A stretch of DNA of 15,536 nt from Actinomyces sp. (GTDB lineage: Bacteria; Actinomycetota; Acidimicrobiia; Acidimicrobiales; Aldehydirespiratoraceae), in assembly GCA_003697065.1 (NCBI GenBank), contig RFFY01000112.1, forward strand, positions 1-15,536. The letters run 5' to 3'. Position numbers and translations under genes: made by a program. Under the pieces are notes generated by a model. The model did not search any database, was not told where the DNA came from, and saw nothing but the letters and a program-made list of their open reading frames with translations. This document shows, in pieces, positions 1-5,681 of this stretch. Each line of letters opens with the position of its first letter. Within the stretch, counting starts at the first letter, position 1.

Positions 1-235
1 GGGGAGGGCCCGGACGGGGTGGCACCTCGGTGGAGGCGGCGTCGATGGGGGACCGGTCGGCGGGGGGCGCCGGTGCGTCGCCGTTGCCCCCGCCGGCGGT
101 GCGGGCGAAGTAGTCCCGCCAGCGGGCGTCGACCGAGGCGGGGTCGGCCTCCCAGCGGGCGCGCATCTCGTCGACCATCCAGGCGTTGGGTCCCAGGTCG
201 ACGGCGTCGGGGTCGGGGCGGGGCGAGTCGGGCAT
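1..235 (-). CDS. kgd: 2-oxoglutarate dehydrogenase E1 / 2-oxoglutarate decarboxylase, N-terminal fragment
   Basis: Only the first 78 codons are in the window; the gene runs off the left edge. In the family the protein is a cytosolic ThDP-dependent TCA-cycle enzyme that decarboxylates 2-oxoglutarate; actinobacterial Kgd/OdhA also carries an E2-like acyltransferase domain in the same chain. Residues 14-44 match the short N-terminal helix of E1 subunits: LGPNAWMVDEM, then DPASVDARWRDYFA. A Gly/Ala/Pro-rich linker follows (from about residue 47), as expected in the actinobacterial fused type where the E2-like domain comes next. The ATG at 235 is chosen because a TACACT hexamer ends exactly 7 nt upstream, which implies a leaderless mRNA. 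It is divergent from xth. The family call is firm from the N-terminal motif; the fused architecture is inferred because the catalytic part is not visible. Confidence 0.82.
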   Translation of the reverse strand, partial: MPDSPRPDPDAVDLGPNAWMVDEMRARWEADPASVDARWRDYFARTAGGGNGDAPAPPADRSPIDAASTEVPPRPGPP

Positions 236-242
236 CGGGTCG

Positions 243-248
243 AGTGTA
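243..248 (-). promoter_or_regulatory. -10 element of kgd, leaderless
   Basis: The minus strand reads TACACT, followed by 7 nt and then the ATG at 235. There is no Shine-Dalgarno sequence. The spacing puts the transcription start at or within a base or two of the start codon. Confidence 0.6.
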
Positions 249-269
249 GGGCCCGCCCGTCGGGGGGTT

Positions 270-315
270 CCGGGGTCGTCGTGGGATTCCGTCGGTCGCG
301 GGGCCCGGACCCCGG
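270..315. promoter_or_regulatory. Inverted repeat in the kgd/xth divergent region
   Basis: CCGGGGTC (270-277) and GACCCCGG (308-315) are perfect 8-bp arms separated by 30 bp, between the two divergent -10 elements. The arms could be a paired operator, but long-loop repeats of G/C-only arms also arise by chance at this composition. Confidence 0.25.
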
Positions 316-331
316 CGTCGTGGCCGGCCGC

Positions 332-337
332 TAGCCT
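332..337 (+). promoter_or_regulatory. -10 element of xth, leaderless
   Basis: TAGCCT is followed by 7 nt and then the GTG at 345. No ribosome binding site fits in the gap, so the transcript should begin at the start codon. Confidence 0.65.
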
Positions 338-344
338 CGCCGCG

Positions 345-1136
345 GTGCGAGTGGTGACCTGGAACGTCAACTCCCTCAAGGCCCGTCTTCCCCGGGTCGA
401 GGCATGGCTGGCCGAGTTCGAACCCGACGTCGTGTGCCTGCAGGAGACCAAGCTCGCCGACGACGCCTTCCCCCACGAACGCTTCGCCGCCCTCGGCTAC
501 GAGTGCCTCCACCACGGCGAGGGGCGGTGGAACGGGGTGGCGGTGTGCAGCCGGGTCGGGCTCACCGATCCCGTCGCCGGCTTCGCCAGCGCCGGTCCTC
601 CCGACCGTGATGCCCGCATCGCCTGGGCCACCTGTGGGCCGCTCCGGGTCGCCAGTGTCTACGTCCCCAACGGCCGCGAGGTCGGCCACGACCACTTCCA
701 CTACAAGCTCGAGTGGCTCGAGCGCCTGCGCGCCGATCTCGACGAGTGCTGCGACCCCGCCGGAAAGGTCGTCGTGTGCGGCGACTTCAACATCGCCCCC
801 GACGACCGGGACGTCTACGACCCCTCCGCCTTCGACGGCGCCACCCACGTCACCCCCGCCGAGCGGGAGAAGCTGGCCGCTCTCCACGAGTGGGGCCTCG
901 TCGACCTCTTCCGGACCCAGCACGACGAGGACGGCCTGTACACCTGGTGGGACTACCGGGGCGGTGACTTCCACAAGCGGCGGGGCATGCGCATCGACCT
1001 GGTTCTCGGGACCCGACCCGTGGCCGCCGCCGTCACCGGCGCCGTCGTCGACCGCAACGCCCGCAAGGGCGGCCGCGACGACCCACCCAGCGACCACGCC
1101 CCGGTCATCGTCGACCTGGACTGCGCCGGGTCCTGA
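345..1136 (+). CDS. xth: Exodeoxyribonuclease III / AP endonuclease
   Basis: A 263-residue protein of the exonuclease III family: Mg-dependent 3'-5' exonuclease and AP endonuclease of base excision repair, cytosolic. The family signatures are in order: WNVNSLKAR (6-14, Asn7), the metal-binding Glu34 in LQETK, Tyr106 in VYVPNG, GDFNIAP (146-152, with Asp147 and Asn149), RID at 216-218, and the catalytic SDHAPV (249-254, Asp250/His251). Length matches the family (about 260-270). The reading frame is open back to 186, but the extension would overlap the kgd N-terminus and has no homology; the GTG at 345 sits 7 nt after a TAGCCT hexamer and directly before the conserved RVVTWNVNS strand. Its stop lies 6 bp from that of the converging helicase gene uvrD2. 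Confidence 0.95.
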   Translation: MRVVTWNVNSLKARLPRVEAWLAEFEPDVVCLQETKLADDAFPHERFAALGYECLHHGEGRWNGVAVCSRVGLTDPVAGFASAGPPDRDARIAWATCGPLRVASVYVPNGREVGHDHFHYKLEWLERLRADLDECCDPAGKVVVCGDFNIAPDDRDVYDPSAFDGATHVTPAEREKLAALHEWGLVDLFRTQHDEDGLYTWWDYRGGDFHKRRGMRIDLVLGTRPVAAAVTGAVVDRNARKGGRDDPPSDHAPVIVDLDCAGS

Positions 1137-1142
1137 TCCGCC

Positions 1143-3101
1143 TCAGCCGCTGACCAGCTCGAGGAGCTCGGCGCCGACGGCGGCGCGCGCCACCGGCCCC
1201 ATCCCCGCCACCTCCGCCAGCTCATCGAGATCGGTGGGGCGGCGGGCGACGATCGCCTCCAGGGCCTGGTCCGACAGGACGGCCGTGGGGGCGATCCGGG
1301 CGCCGCGGGCGCGGTGCTCGCGCCAGGCGACGAGGCGGGCCCGCACGGCGGCCCCCGCATCGTCGCCTTTGGGCGAGTCGGCCCCGTCCCCGCTCGCCTC
1401 CTCGGGCGTCGGCCCCGTGAGGCGTTGGCGGGTGGCGCGCACCTCGTCGGGCCCGATCACCGGCGCCGGCGGTGCCTCGAGCAGGGGGCGGATGAACGGC
1501 GACGGGTCCCGCTCGCGTCCGCGCCGGGTCCGGCACCAGCTCAGGTGGAGCTCGCGGCCGGCCCGGGTCATGGCCACGTGGAGGAGGCGCCGCTCCTCGT
1601 CGTGGGCGGCGCGGCCCGTGGCCCGGCCCAGGGGAACGAGTCCGTCCTCCACCCCGATGAGGTGGACGACCGGCCACTCCAGGCCCTTGGCGGCGTGGAA
1701 GGTGGCCAGCTCGACGGCGTCGCGGTGATCCAGGGCCCGGTCGTCGCTGCGCAGGGAGGCGCAGAAGGCGGCGACGGTGGCGTCGGGGTCGAGGGCGAGA
1801 TGATCGCGGGCGGCGTCGATCAGGGCCGCCAGTGCCGCCCCGTCGTCGGGGGTCGCCTCGCCGGTCCCGTCGGCGGGGCCGGCGCCGGGAGTCGTCCGGC
1901 GTGACACGGCGTCGGCCACCAGGTCGGCGAGACGGGAGCGTTCCCCGGCGGACGCCACCACCTCGGCCACGACGGGAACGTCGAGGAGGCGTCGATCGGC
2001 GCGGCTCACCACCGGGATCCCCGCCGCCTCCAGAGCGGCGCGCACGAGCGGGAGCTGGGCGTTGGTCCGGGCCAGGACGGCCTGGCGGCGCCACGGCCCG
2101 CCCGGCAGGTGGCGGGCCCGGACCCGCCGGGCCACCTGGCGGGCCTCGTCGTCGGGGTCCTCACAGGCCGTGACCGTGGGCGGGTCGCCGTCGGGGCGCA
2201 CGGCGGGCTGGGGAGGCCGGTCGAGCACCCGCGCCGCGGCCGCCAGGATCGACGGGGTCGAGCGGAAGTTCGTTCTCAGGGTCACGACGGCGACGCCGGG
2301 AAGGTGGCGGTCGATCGAGCGCAGGAGATCGGGATCGGCGCCGTTCCAGCCGTAGATGGCCTGGTCGGGGTCGCCGACGACGACGAGGTCGGGATCGTCA
2401 CCCATCCAGGCCCGCAGGAGGGCGAACTGGAGGGGGTTGACGTCCTGGAACTCGTCCACGAGGAGGTGGCGGTGGCGCCAGCGGGTGACCTCGGCGAAGC
2501 GGGGGTCGCGGCGCAGGCTCTCGTGACACGCGGTGAGCAGGTCGTCGAAGTCGAGGAGGCGGCGGCGGCGCTTGGCCGCCTCGTAGGCGGCGTAGATCTC
2601 CGCCACCGTGGTGAGACTCGTCGCCGGGCGCCGGCCGGCGGCCCGGGCGGCCTCCACGTAGCCGTCGGGGGCGACCAGGCGGGCCCGGGCCCAGCCGATC
2701 TCGGCCGCGACCTCGGCCACGGCCGGGCGGTCGAGACCGGTGGCCAGGCGGGCGATGAAGGCCCCCCGGCGTTCGAGCAGCTCGGGGGGACGCCGGCCGG
2801 TCTCCTCGCAGCGTCGTCGGATCTGGGCCCAGGCGACGGCGTGGAAGGTGCCCGCCGCCACCTCGTCGCGCAGGCCGAGGCGCCGGAGGCGGGAGCGCAG
2901 CTCGAGCGCCGCCTTGCGGGTGAAGGTCACAGCGAGCACCCGGCGGGGGTCGATGCGGCCCGCCTCGGCCTGCCAGGCGATGCGGCGGGTGACGACCCGG
3001 GTCTTGCCCGACCCCGCCCCGGCGATGATGCACAAGGGGGTCATGGTGGTGGTGACCGCCTCGCGTTGCTCGTCGGTCAGGTCGTCGAGCAGGCCCTCCA
3101 C
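1143..3101 (-). CDS. uvrD2: UvrD2-like superfamily 1A DNA helicase with C-terminal HRDC domain
   Basis: A 652-residue ATP-dependent 3'-5' helicase of the UvrD/Rep/PcrA family. Helicase motifs in order: Q-motif region LTDEQREAV (8-16), Walker A AGAGSGKT (27-34), VTFTRKAA, Walker B DEFQD (216-220), motif III GDPDQAIYGWNGA (243-255), motif IV LRTNFRST (275-282), motif V TFHAAKGLEWPVV (467-479) and motif VI EERRLLHVAMTRA (502-514). Residues 585-650 form an HRDC domain, the hallmark of mycobacterial UvrD2. The tetracysteine zinc module that joins helicase and HRDC in mycobacterial UvrD2 is absent: residues 525-584 contain no cysteine and are a disordered Gly/Asp/Pro linker. The GTG at 3101 is chosen because TAGCGT ends 7 nt upstream; the frame stays open to 3458 but that part overlaps the divergent metallopeptidase gene. 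Likely role is DNA repair or replication-fork maintenance. Confidence 0.9.
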   Translation of the reverse strand: MEGLLDDLTDEQREAVTTTMTPLCIIAGAGSGKTRVVTRRIAWQAEAGRIDPRRVLAVTFTRKAALELRSRLRRLGLRDEVAAGTFHAVAWAQIRRRCEETGRRPPELLERRGAFIARLATGLDRPAVAEVAAEIGWARARLVAPDGYVEAARAAGRRPATSLTTVAEIYAAYEAAKRRRRLLDFDDLLTACHESLRRDPRFAEVTRWRHRHLLVDEFQDVNPLQFALLRAWMGDDPDLVVVGDPDQAIYGWNGADPDLLRSIDRHLPGVAVVTLRTNFRSTPSILAAAARVLDRPPQPAVRPDGDPPTVTACEDPDDEARQVARRVRARHLPGGPWRRQAVLARTNAQLPLVRAALEAAGIPVVSRADRRLLDVPVVAEVVASAGERSRLADLVADAVSRRTTPGAGPADGTGEATPDDGAALAALIDAARDHLALDPDATVAAFCASLRSDDRALDHRDAVELATFHAAKGLEWPVVHLIGVEDGLVPLGRATGRAAHDEERRLLHVAMTRAGRELHLSWCRTRRGRERDPSPFIRPLLEAPPAPVIGPDEVRATRQRLTGPTPEEASGDGADSPKGDDAGAAVRARLVAWREHRARGARIAPTAVLSDQALEAIVARRPTDLDELAEVAGMGPVARAAVGAELLELVSG

Positions 3102-3108
3102 GGGCGGG

Positions 3109-3114
3109 ACGCTA
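3109..3114 (-). promoter_or_regulatory. -10 element of uvrD2, leaderless
   Basis: The minus strand reads TAGCGT, followed by 7 nt and then the GTG at 3101. It overlaps the left half of the CTAGCGCTAG palindrome (3112-3121). Confidence 0.6.
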
Positions 3115-3121
3115 GCGCTAG
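3112..3121. promoter_or_regulatory. CTAGCGCTAG palindrome joining two back-to-back promoters
   Basis: A perfect 10-bp palindrome. Its two CTAG halves supply the first bases of the -10 hexamers of the divergent uvrD2 and metallopeptidase genes. The hexamers are only 4 bp apart, so two polymerases could not occupy both promoters at once. Confidence 0.5.
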
Positions 3122-3124
3122 GGT
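3119..3124 (+). promoter_or_regulatory. -10 element of the zincin gene, leaderless
   Basis: TAGGGT is followed by tandem GTG codons 4 nt and 7 nt downstream. The 7-nt spacing seen at other genes in the window favours the second GTG (3132). Confidence 0.6.
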
Positions 3125-3131
3125 CGCGGTG

Positions 3132-3476
3132 GTGGAACCCCTGCCCCGGCGGCGCTTCGAGCGTCTCGTCGCCGACGCCCTCGACGCCCTGCCGCCCGAG
3201 CTGGGTTCCCTCATGGACAACGTGGCGGTCGTGGTCGAGGACCGCCACCCCACCGAGGATCTGCTCGGGCTCTACGAGGGCGTGCCGCTCACCGAGCGTG
3301 AGGACTACGGCGGGATGGTCATGCCCGACCGGATCGTCATCTACCGCCTGCCCCTGTGCGAGCTCTGCGACGACCTCGACGATCTCGTCGAGGAGATCAC
3401 GGTGACGGTCGTGCACGAGGTCGCCCACCACTTCGGCATCGACGACGACGAGCTCCACGAACTCGGCTGGGCCTGA
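3132..3476 (+). CDS. Small zincin-like metallopeptidase (minimal metalloprotease domain family)
   Basis: A 114-residue protein of the short bacterial zincin family (Pfam Zincin_1, formerly DUF1025), normally 110-140 residues. The metal site is plain: HEVAHHFGIDD at 95-105 gives HExxH (His95, Glu96, His99) followed by Gly102 and Asp104, resembling the metzincin pattern HExxHxxGxxD. The N-terminal half has the family pattern: FERLVADALDALP, then a short acidic strand and LLGLYEG (44-50). There is no signal peptide, so it is probably cytosolic. The substrate is unknown for the family. Two adjacent GTG codons (3129, 3132) could start it; the second has the preferred 7-nt spacing from TAGGGT. It shares a 30-bp divergent promoter region with uvrD2, suggesting co-regulation or mutual exclusion. 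Family call firm, function open. Confidence 0.85.
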   Translation: MEPLPRRRFERLVADALDALPPELGSLMDNVAVVVEDRHPTEDLLGLYEGVPLTEREDYGGMVMPDRIVIYRLPLCELCDDLDDLVEEITVTVVHEVAHHFGIDDDELHELGWA

Positions 3477-3488
3477 CCTCCGCCACGA

Positions 3489-3514
3489 CCCGTCGGCGGG
3501 CCGGTCCCGACGGG
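3489..3514 (+). terminator. Possible intrinsic hairpin after the zincin gene
   Basis: CCCGTCGG (3489-3496) and CCGACGGG (3507-3514) are perfect 8-bp arms with a 10-nt loop, 12 bp after the stop at 3476. No T-tract follows, as is common in GC-rich actinobacteria. It may separate this gene from the next promoter. Confidence 0.4.
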
Positions 3515-3528
3515 GCGACGGCGTCGCC
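3514..3528. promoter_or_regulatory. Dyad upstream of the PH/SHOCT gene
   Basis: GGCGACG-G-CGTCGCC is a perfect 15-bp palindrome centred about 17 bp upstream of the TACGAT -10 element, where a -35 box would lie. It could be an operator, or the second hairpin of a tandem terminator. Confidence 0.3.
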
Positions 3529-3537
3529 GCCGGGGTC

Positions 3538-3543
3538 TACGAT
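3538..3543 (+). promoter_or_regulatory. -10 element of the PH/SHOCT gene, leaderless
   Basis: TACGAT is followed by 6 nt and then the GTG at 3550. No Shine-Dalgarno sequence is present. Confidence 0.55.
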
Positions 3544-3549
3544 CCGGGC

Positions 3550-4197
3550 GTGCCCTTCCCACCCTCACTTCTCACCGACGACGAGGAGCTCATCCTCGAT
3601 CTCCGGCCCCACTGGTGGTACCTGACGCCGGTCTCCACCGCCCTGGGTCTGGCCATCGTCGTGGGCCTCGCCGCCCTCATCGCCGGCTGGCCCGGTCCGG
3701 TCAAGGCGCTCGTCGGGGTGCTGGTGCTCGCCGCCGCCGTGTGGTGGCTCGCCGTGTTCGTCAAGTGGAACACCACCAACTTCGTCGTCACCAACGAGCG
3801 GGTCATCTCCCGCACCGGCGTGATCGCCAAGAAGGGGATCGAGATCCCCCTCGACCGCATCAACACCGTTTTCTTCGACCAGACCCTGTTCGAGCGCCTC
3901 ATCGGCGCCGGCGACCTCGGCATCGAGTCGGCGGGGGAGGGGGGTCGTCAGACCTTCACCGACATCCGCCGTCCCAACCTCGTCCAGAACGAGATCTACC
4001 GCCAAAAAGAGCTCCTCGAGGAGAGGCGCCTGACCCGTCTGGGCCAGGCGGCGGCCGCCGCCGGCTCCGCCGCCGATCCCGGTACCGGACCCTCGATCCC
4101 CGAACAGATCGACCAGCTCGACGAGCTGCGCCGCCGCGGCGTGTTGTCCGACGCCGAGTTCGAGGCCAAAAAGCGCGACCTGCTCGACCGTATGTGA
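3550..4197 (+). CDS. Membrane protein with bacterial PH domain and C-terminal SHOCT domain
   Basis: A 215-residue protein. Two hydrophobic segments (about 24-46 and 50-71) form a membrane hairpin preceded by a short acidic N-terminus. Residues 73-150 match the YdbS/YdbT-like bacterial PH domain (DUF304 family): NTTNFVVTNERVISRTGVIAKKGIEIPL in pieces, then DRINTV and a GDLGIES strand. Residues 151-182 are a charged helix and Ala-rich linker. Residues 183-213 are a SHOCT motif (IPEQIDQLDELRRRGVLSD, ending EFEAKKRDLL), a short domain often appended to such proteins and thought to mediate oligomerisation. Substrate and pathway are unknown; the family is usually a membrane-associated scaffold. The GTG start follows a TACGAT hexamer by 6 nt. 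It converges on the EamA transporter gene, with a GC-rich hairpin between them. Confidence 0.85.
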   Translation: MPFPPSLLTDDEELILDLRPHWWYLTPVSTALGLAIVVGLAALIAGWPGPVKALVGVLVLAAAVWWLAVFVKWNTTNFVVTNERVISRTGVIAKKGIEIPLDRINTVFFDQTLFERLIGAGDLGIESAGEGGRQTFTDIRRPNLVQNEIYRQKELLEERRLTRLGQAAAAAGSAADPGTGPSIPEQIDQLDELRRRGVLSDAEFEAKKRDLLDRM

Positions 4198-4204
4198 GCG
4201 CGAC

Positions 4205-4231
4205 GGGGCGGGCGGCCCGCCCCCGGGGCGG
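4205..4231. terminator. Bidirectional hairpin between convergent genes, with competing stems
   Basis: GGGGCGGGC (4205-4213) pairs perfectly with GCCCGCCCC (4215-4223). Part of that second arm, CCGCCCC (4217-4223), can instead pair with GGGGCGG (4225-4231). The element lies in the 45-bp gap between two convergent genes and has no T-tract on either side. Confidence 0.5.
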
Positions 4232-4242
4232 CCGGTCCGCCT

Positions 4243-5082
4243 CTACAGGGCCACGAGGGCGAGGGCCAGGGTCGCCACACCCACACCCGCCACCTGGGTG
4301 GGGGCGAGGCGCTCGTGCAGGAAGCGGCGGGCGAGCAGCACCGTGCTGACCGGGTAGAGCGACCCGAACACGCTGGCCACGGCGAGGGGTCCCCACCGTA
4401 GGGCGTAGAGCAGCAGGACGTTGGCGAGCATCTCGATCACCCCGGCCCCCAGGGCCGGGCCCCGCGCCTCGGGGGCCAGTCCCACCCGCCCCGTCGCCAC
4501 CCGCGCCGTCACGGCCACCAGGGGCACCGACACCACCCGGGCCACCACCAGGGGCCACAGGCCGGCGTCGCCGGAGGTCTCGCCCAGGGCCACGAAGAAG
4601 ATCGAGAACCCGAGCCCCGCTACCACCGCCAACACGAGAGCGACGGGGGGCGTGGAGGCCCCGGAGGCCTGCTGGTCGCCGGAACGCGTCACCAAGACGA
4701 TGGCGACGACGGCGACGACGAGGCCGACGCTGGTGGGAAGGGAGAGGTGCTCGCCGCGGGCGACGCCGATCAGGGCGGGCACGCTGGCACCGACCACCGC
4801 CGTCGTGGGTGCCACGACGCCCATGACCCCCCGCCCGAGCGCCCCGTAGAACGCCACGAAGGAGAAGGCACCCGACAACCCGGCCACGGCGCCGGCCACC
4901 AGGTCGGTCCGGGTCACGGCCGGAGCGGCCACCAGGCCCACCAGGGCCACGGCGGTGGCGAACGAGGTGAGCTGGGTCCACAGGGTCACCCGCAGGGGCG
5001 AGTCCCGACGGGCGGCCAGGCCACCGGCGAAGTCGGCCGATCCGATCAGCAGGGCCGACGCCAACGCCACCAGGGCGGTCAC
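4243..5082 (-). CDS. EamA/DMT-superfamily transporter
   Basis: A 279-residue, strongly hydrophobic protein with about ten predicted membrane helices in two homologous halves of five, the layout of the EamA (drug/metabolite transporter) family of inner-membrane permeases. Visible family features are the N-terminal ALLIGSADFAGGLAARR, FVAFYGALGRGVMGVVAPTTAVV near the end of the first half, and the C-terminal IEMLANVLLLYAL, then SVFGSLYPVSTVLLA and RRFLHERL, followed by a last helix. The substrate cannot be predicted. The GTG start overlaps the stop of the upstream acetyltransferase gene (GTGA), so the two are translationally coupled and co-transcribed. The frame is open further upstream to 5640, but that part is the antisense-like shadow of the acetyltransferase. 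It is the only gene here with a TAG stop. Confidence 0.87.
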   Translation of the reverse strand: MTALVALASALLIGSADFAGGLAARRDSPLRVTLWTQLTSFATAVALVGLVAAPAVTRTDLVAGAVAGLSGAFSFVAFYGALGRGVMGVVAPTTAVVGASVPALIGVARGEHLSLPTSVGLVVAVVAIVLVTRSGDQQASGASTPPVALVLAVVAGLGFSIFFVALGETSGDAGLWPLVVARVVSVPLVAVTARVATGRVGLAPEARGPALGAGVIEMLANVLLLYALRWGPLAVASVFGSLYPVSTVLLARRFLHERLAPTQVAGVGVATLALALVAL

Positions 5083-5597
5083 GGGGCGGGCCGCCGCATG
5101 GGGAGGTGGGGGATGCCGTCCTCGACGAACTCGGGGCCGGCGACGGCGAAACCCCGCTGTTCGTACCAGGCCCGCAGATGGCTCTGGGCGTCGAGGACGT
5201 GGGGCGCGGGCGACGAGGCGAGGGCGTGGTCGAGCAGGCGCCCGGCCAGGCCCCGGCCCCGCTGGTCGGCGCGGGTGGCGACCCGACCGATGCGGGTCGA
5301 CCCGCTCTCGGCCAGGAGGCGCAGGCAGGCCAGCGGGGACCCGTCGGCGTCGGCCAGCCACAGGTGACGGGTGCCGGGCTCGAGGTCGCGCCCGTCGAGT
5401 TCGGGGTAGGGACACGCCTGTTCGACGACGAAGACGTCGACCCGCAGGCGCAACAGGGCGTACAACTCGGCGGTGGCGAGCTCGGCGGCCGAGCGGTCGT
5501 GCAGGACCAGTCGGCCCGGCTCCGGGAGGGGCGCCGCGTCGGTGGCCGGGCGCCGGTCGGCCGGGGGGTGGTCGCTCGTCTCGGCGGGCGGTGTCAC
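5079..5597 (-). CDS. elaA: ElaA-like GNAT-family N-acetyltransferase
   Basis: A 172-residue acetyl-CoA-dependent N-acyltransferase, cytosolic. The central part is ElaA-like: LRLRVDVFVVEQACPYPELDG in segments, then DL and a conserved His before LWLAD. The acetyl-CoA-binding motif is RVATRADQRGRGLAGRLL (Q/RxxGxG/A type). The C-terminus has the ElaA pattern AQSHLRAWYEQRGF, then EFVEDGIPHLPM. About 30 residues at the N-terminus are a Pro/Asp-rich, probably disordered tail. The substrate is unknown. A GTG at 5606 is also in frame, but the GTG at 5597 lies exactly 7 nt after a TACCGT hexamer, so the shorter form is preferred; the longer start would sit inside the -10 element itself. It is the first gene of a two-gene unit with the EamA transporter (4-nt overlap). 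Confidence 0.83.
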   Translation of the reverse strand: MTPPAETSDHPPADRRPATDAAPLPEPGRLVLHDRSAAELATAELYALLRLRVDVFVVEQACPYPELDGRDLEPGTRHLWLADADGSPLACLRLLAESGSTRIGRVATRADQRGRGLAGRLLDHALASSPAPHVLDAQSHLRAWYEQRGFAVAGPEFVEDGIPHLPMRRPAP

Positions 5598-5604
5598 GTC
5601 GGGC

Positions 5605-5610
5605 ACGGTA
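5605..5610 (-). promoter_or_regulatory. -10 element of the elaA-like gene, leaderless
   Basis: The minus strand reads TACCGT, then GCCCGAC (7 nt), then the GTG at 5597. The element overlaps the upstream GTG at 5606, which rules against that codon as the start. Confidence 0.5.
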
Positions 5611-5628
5611 CCGGGATCGCGTCCCGGT
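5610..5628. promoter_or_regulatory. Operator-like dyad between the elaA-like and racemase promoters
   Basis: ACCGGGA-TCGCG-TCCCGGT has perfect 7-bp arms. It abuts the minus-strand -10 (5605-5610) and covers the position expected for the -35 of the plus-strand promoter (-10 at 5641-5646). A bound regulator could therefore act on both genes. Confidence 0.4.
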
Positions 5629-5640
5629 GGAGGAGCCCAC

Positions 5641-5646
5641 TAGCCT
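5641..5646 (+). promoter_or_regulatory. -10 element of the racemase operon
   Basis: TAGCCT lies 35 nt before the ATG at 5682. No start codon stands 7 nt downstream, so unlike its neighbours this unit has a short leader of about 28 nt containing a strong ribosome binding site (GGGAGGGG, 5665-5672). Confidence 0.55.
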
Positions 5647-5681
5647 CCGGCCGCGACGAGAACAGGGAGGGGATGGTACGC

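Noticed and set aside
186..344. Longer start for xth
   Set aside because: It would overlap the kgd N-terminus and the -10 element; the conserved fold starts right after the GTG at 345.
2109..3131. Upstream extension of the zincin frame across uvrD2
   Set aside because: It overlaps the helicase's catalytic core on the other strand and precedes the zincin promoter; the homologous part begins after 3132.
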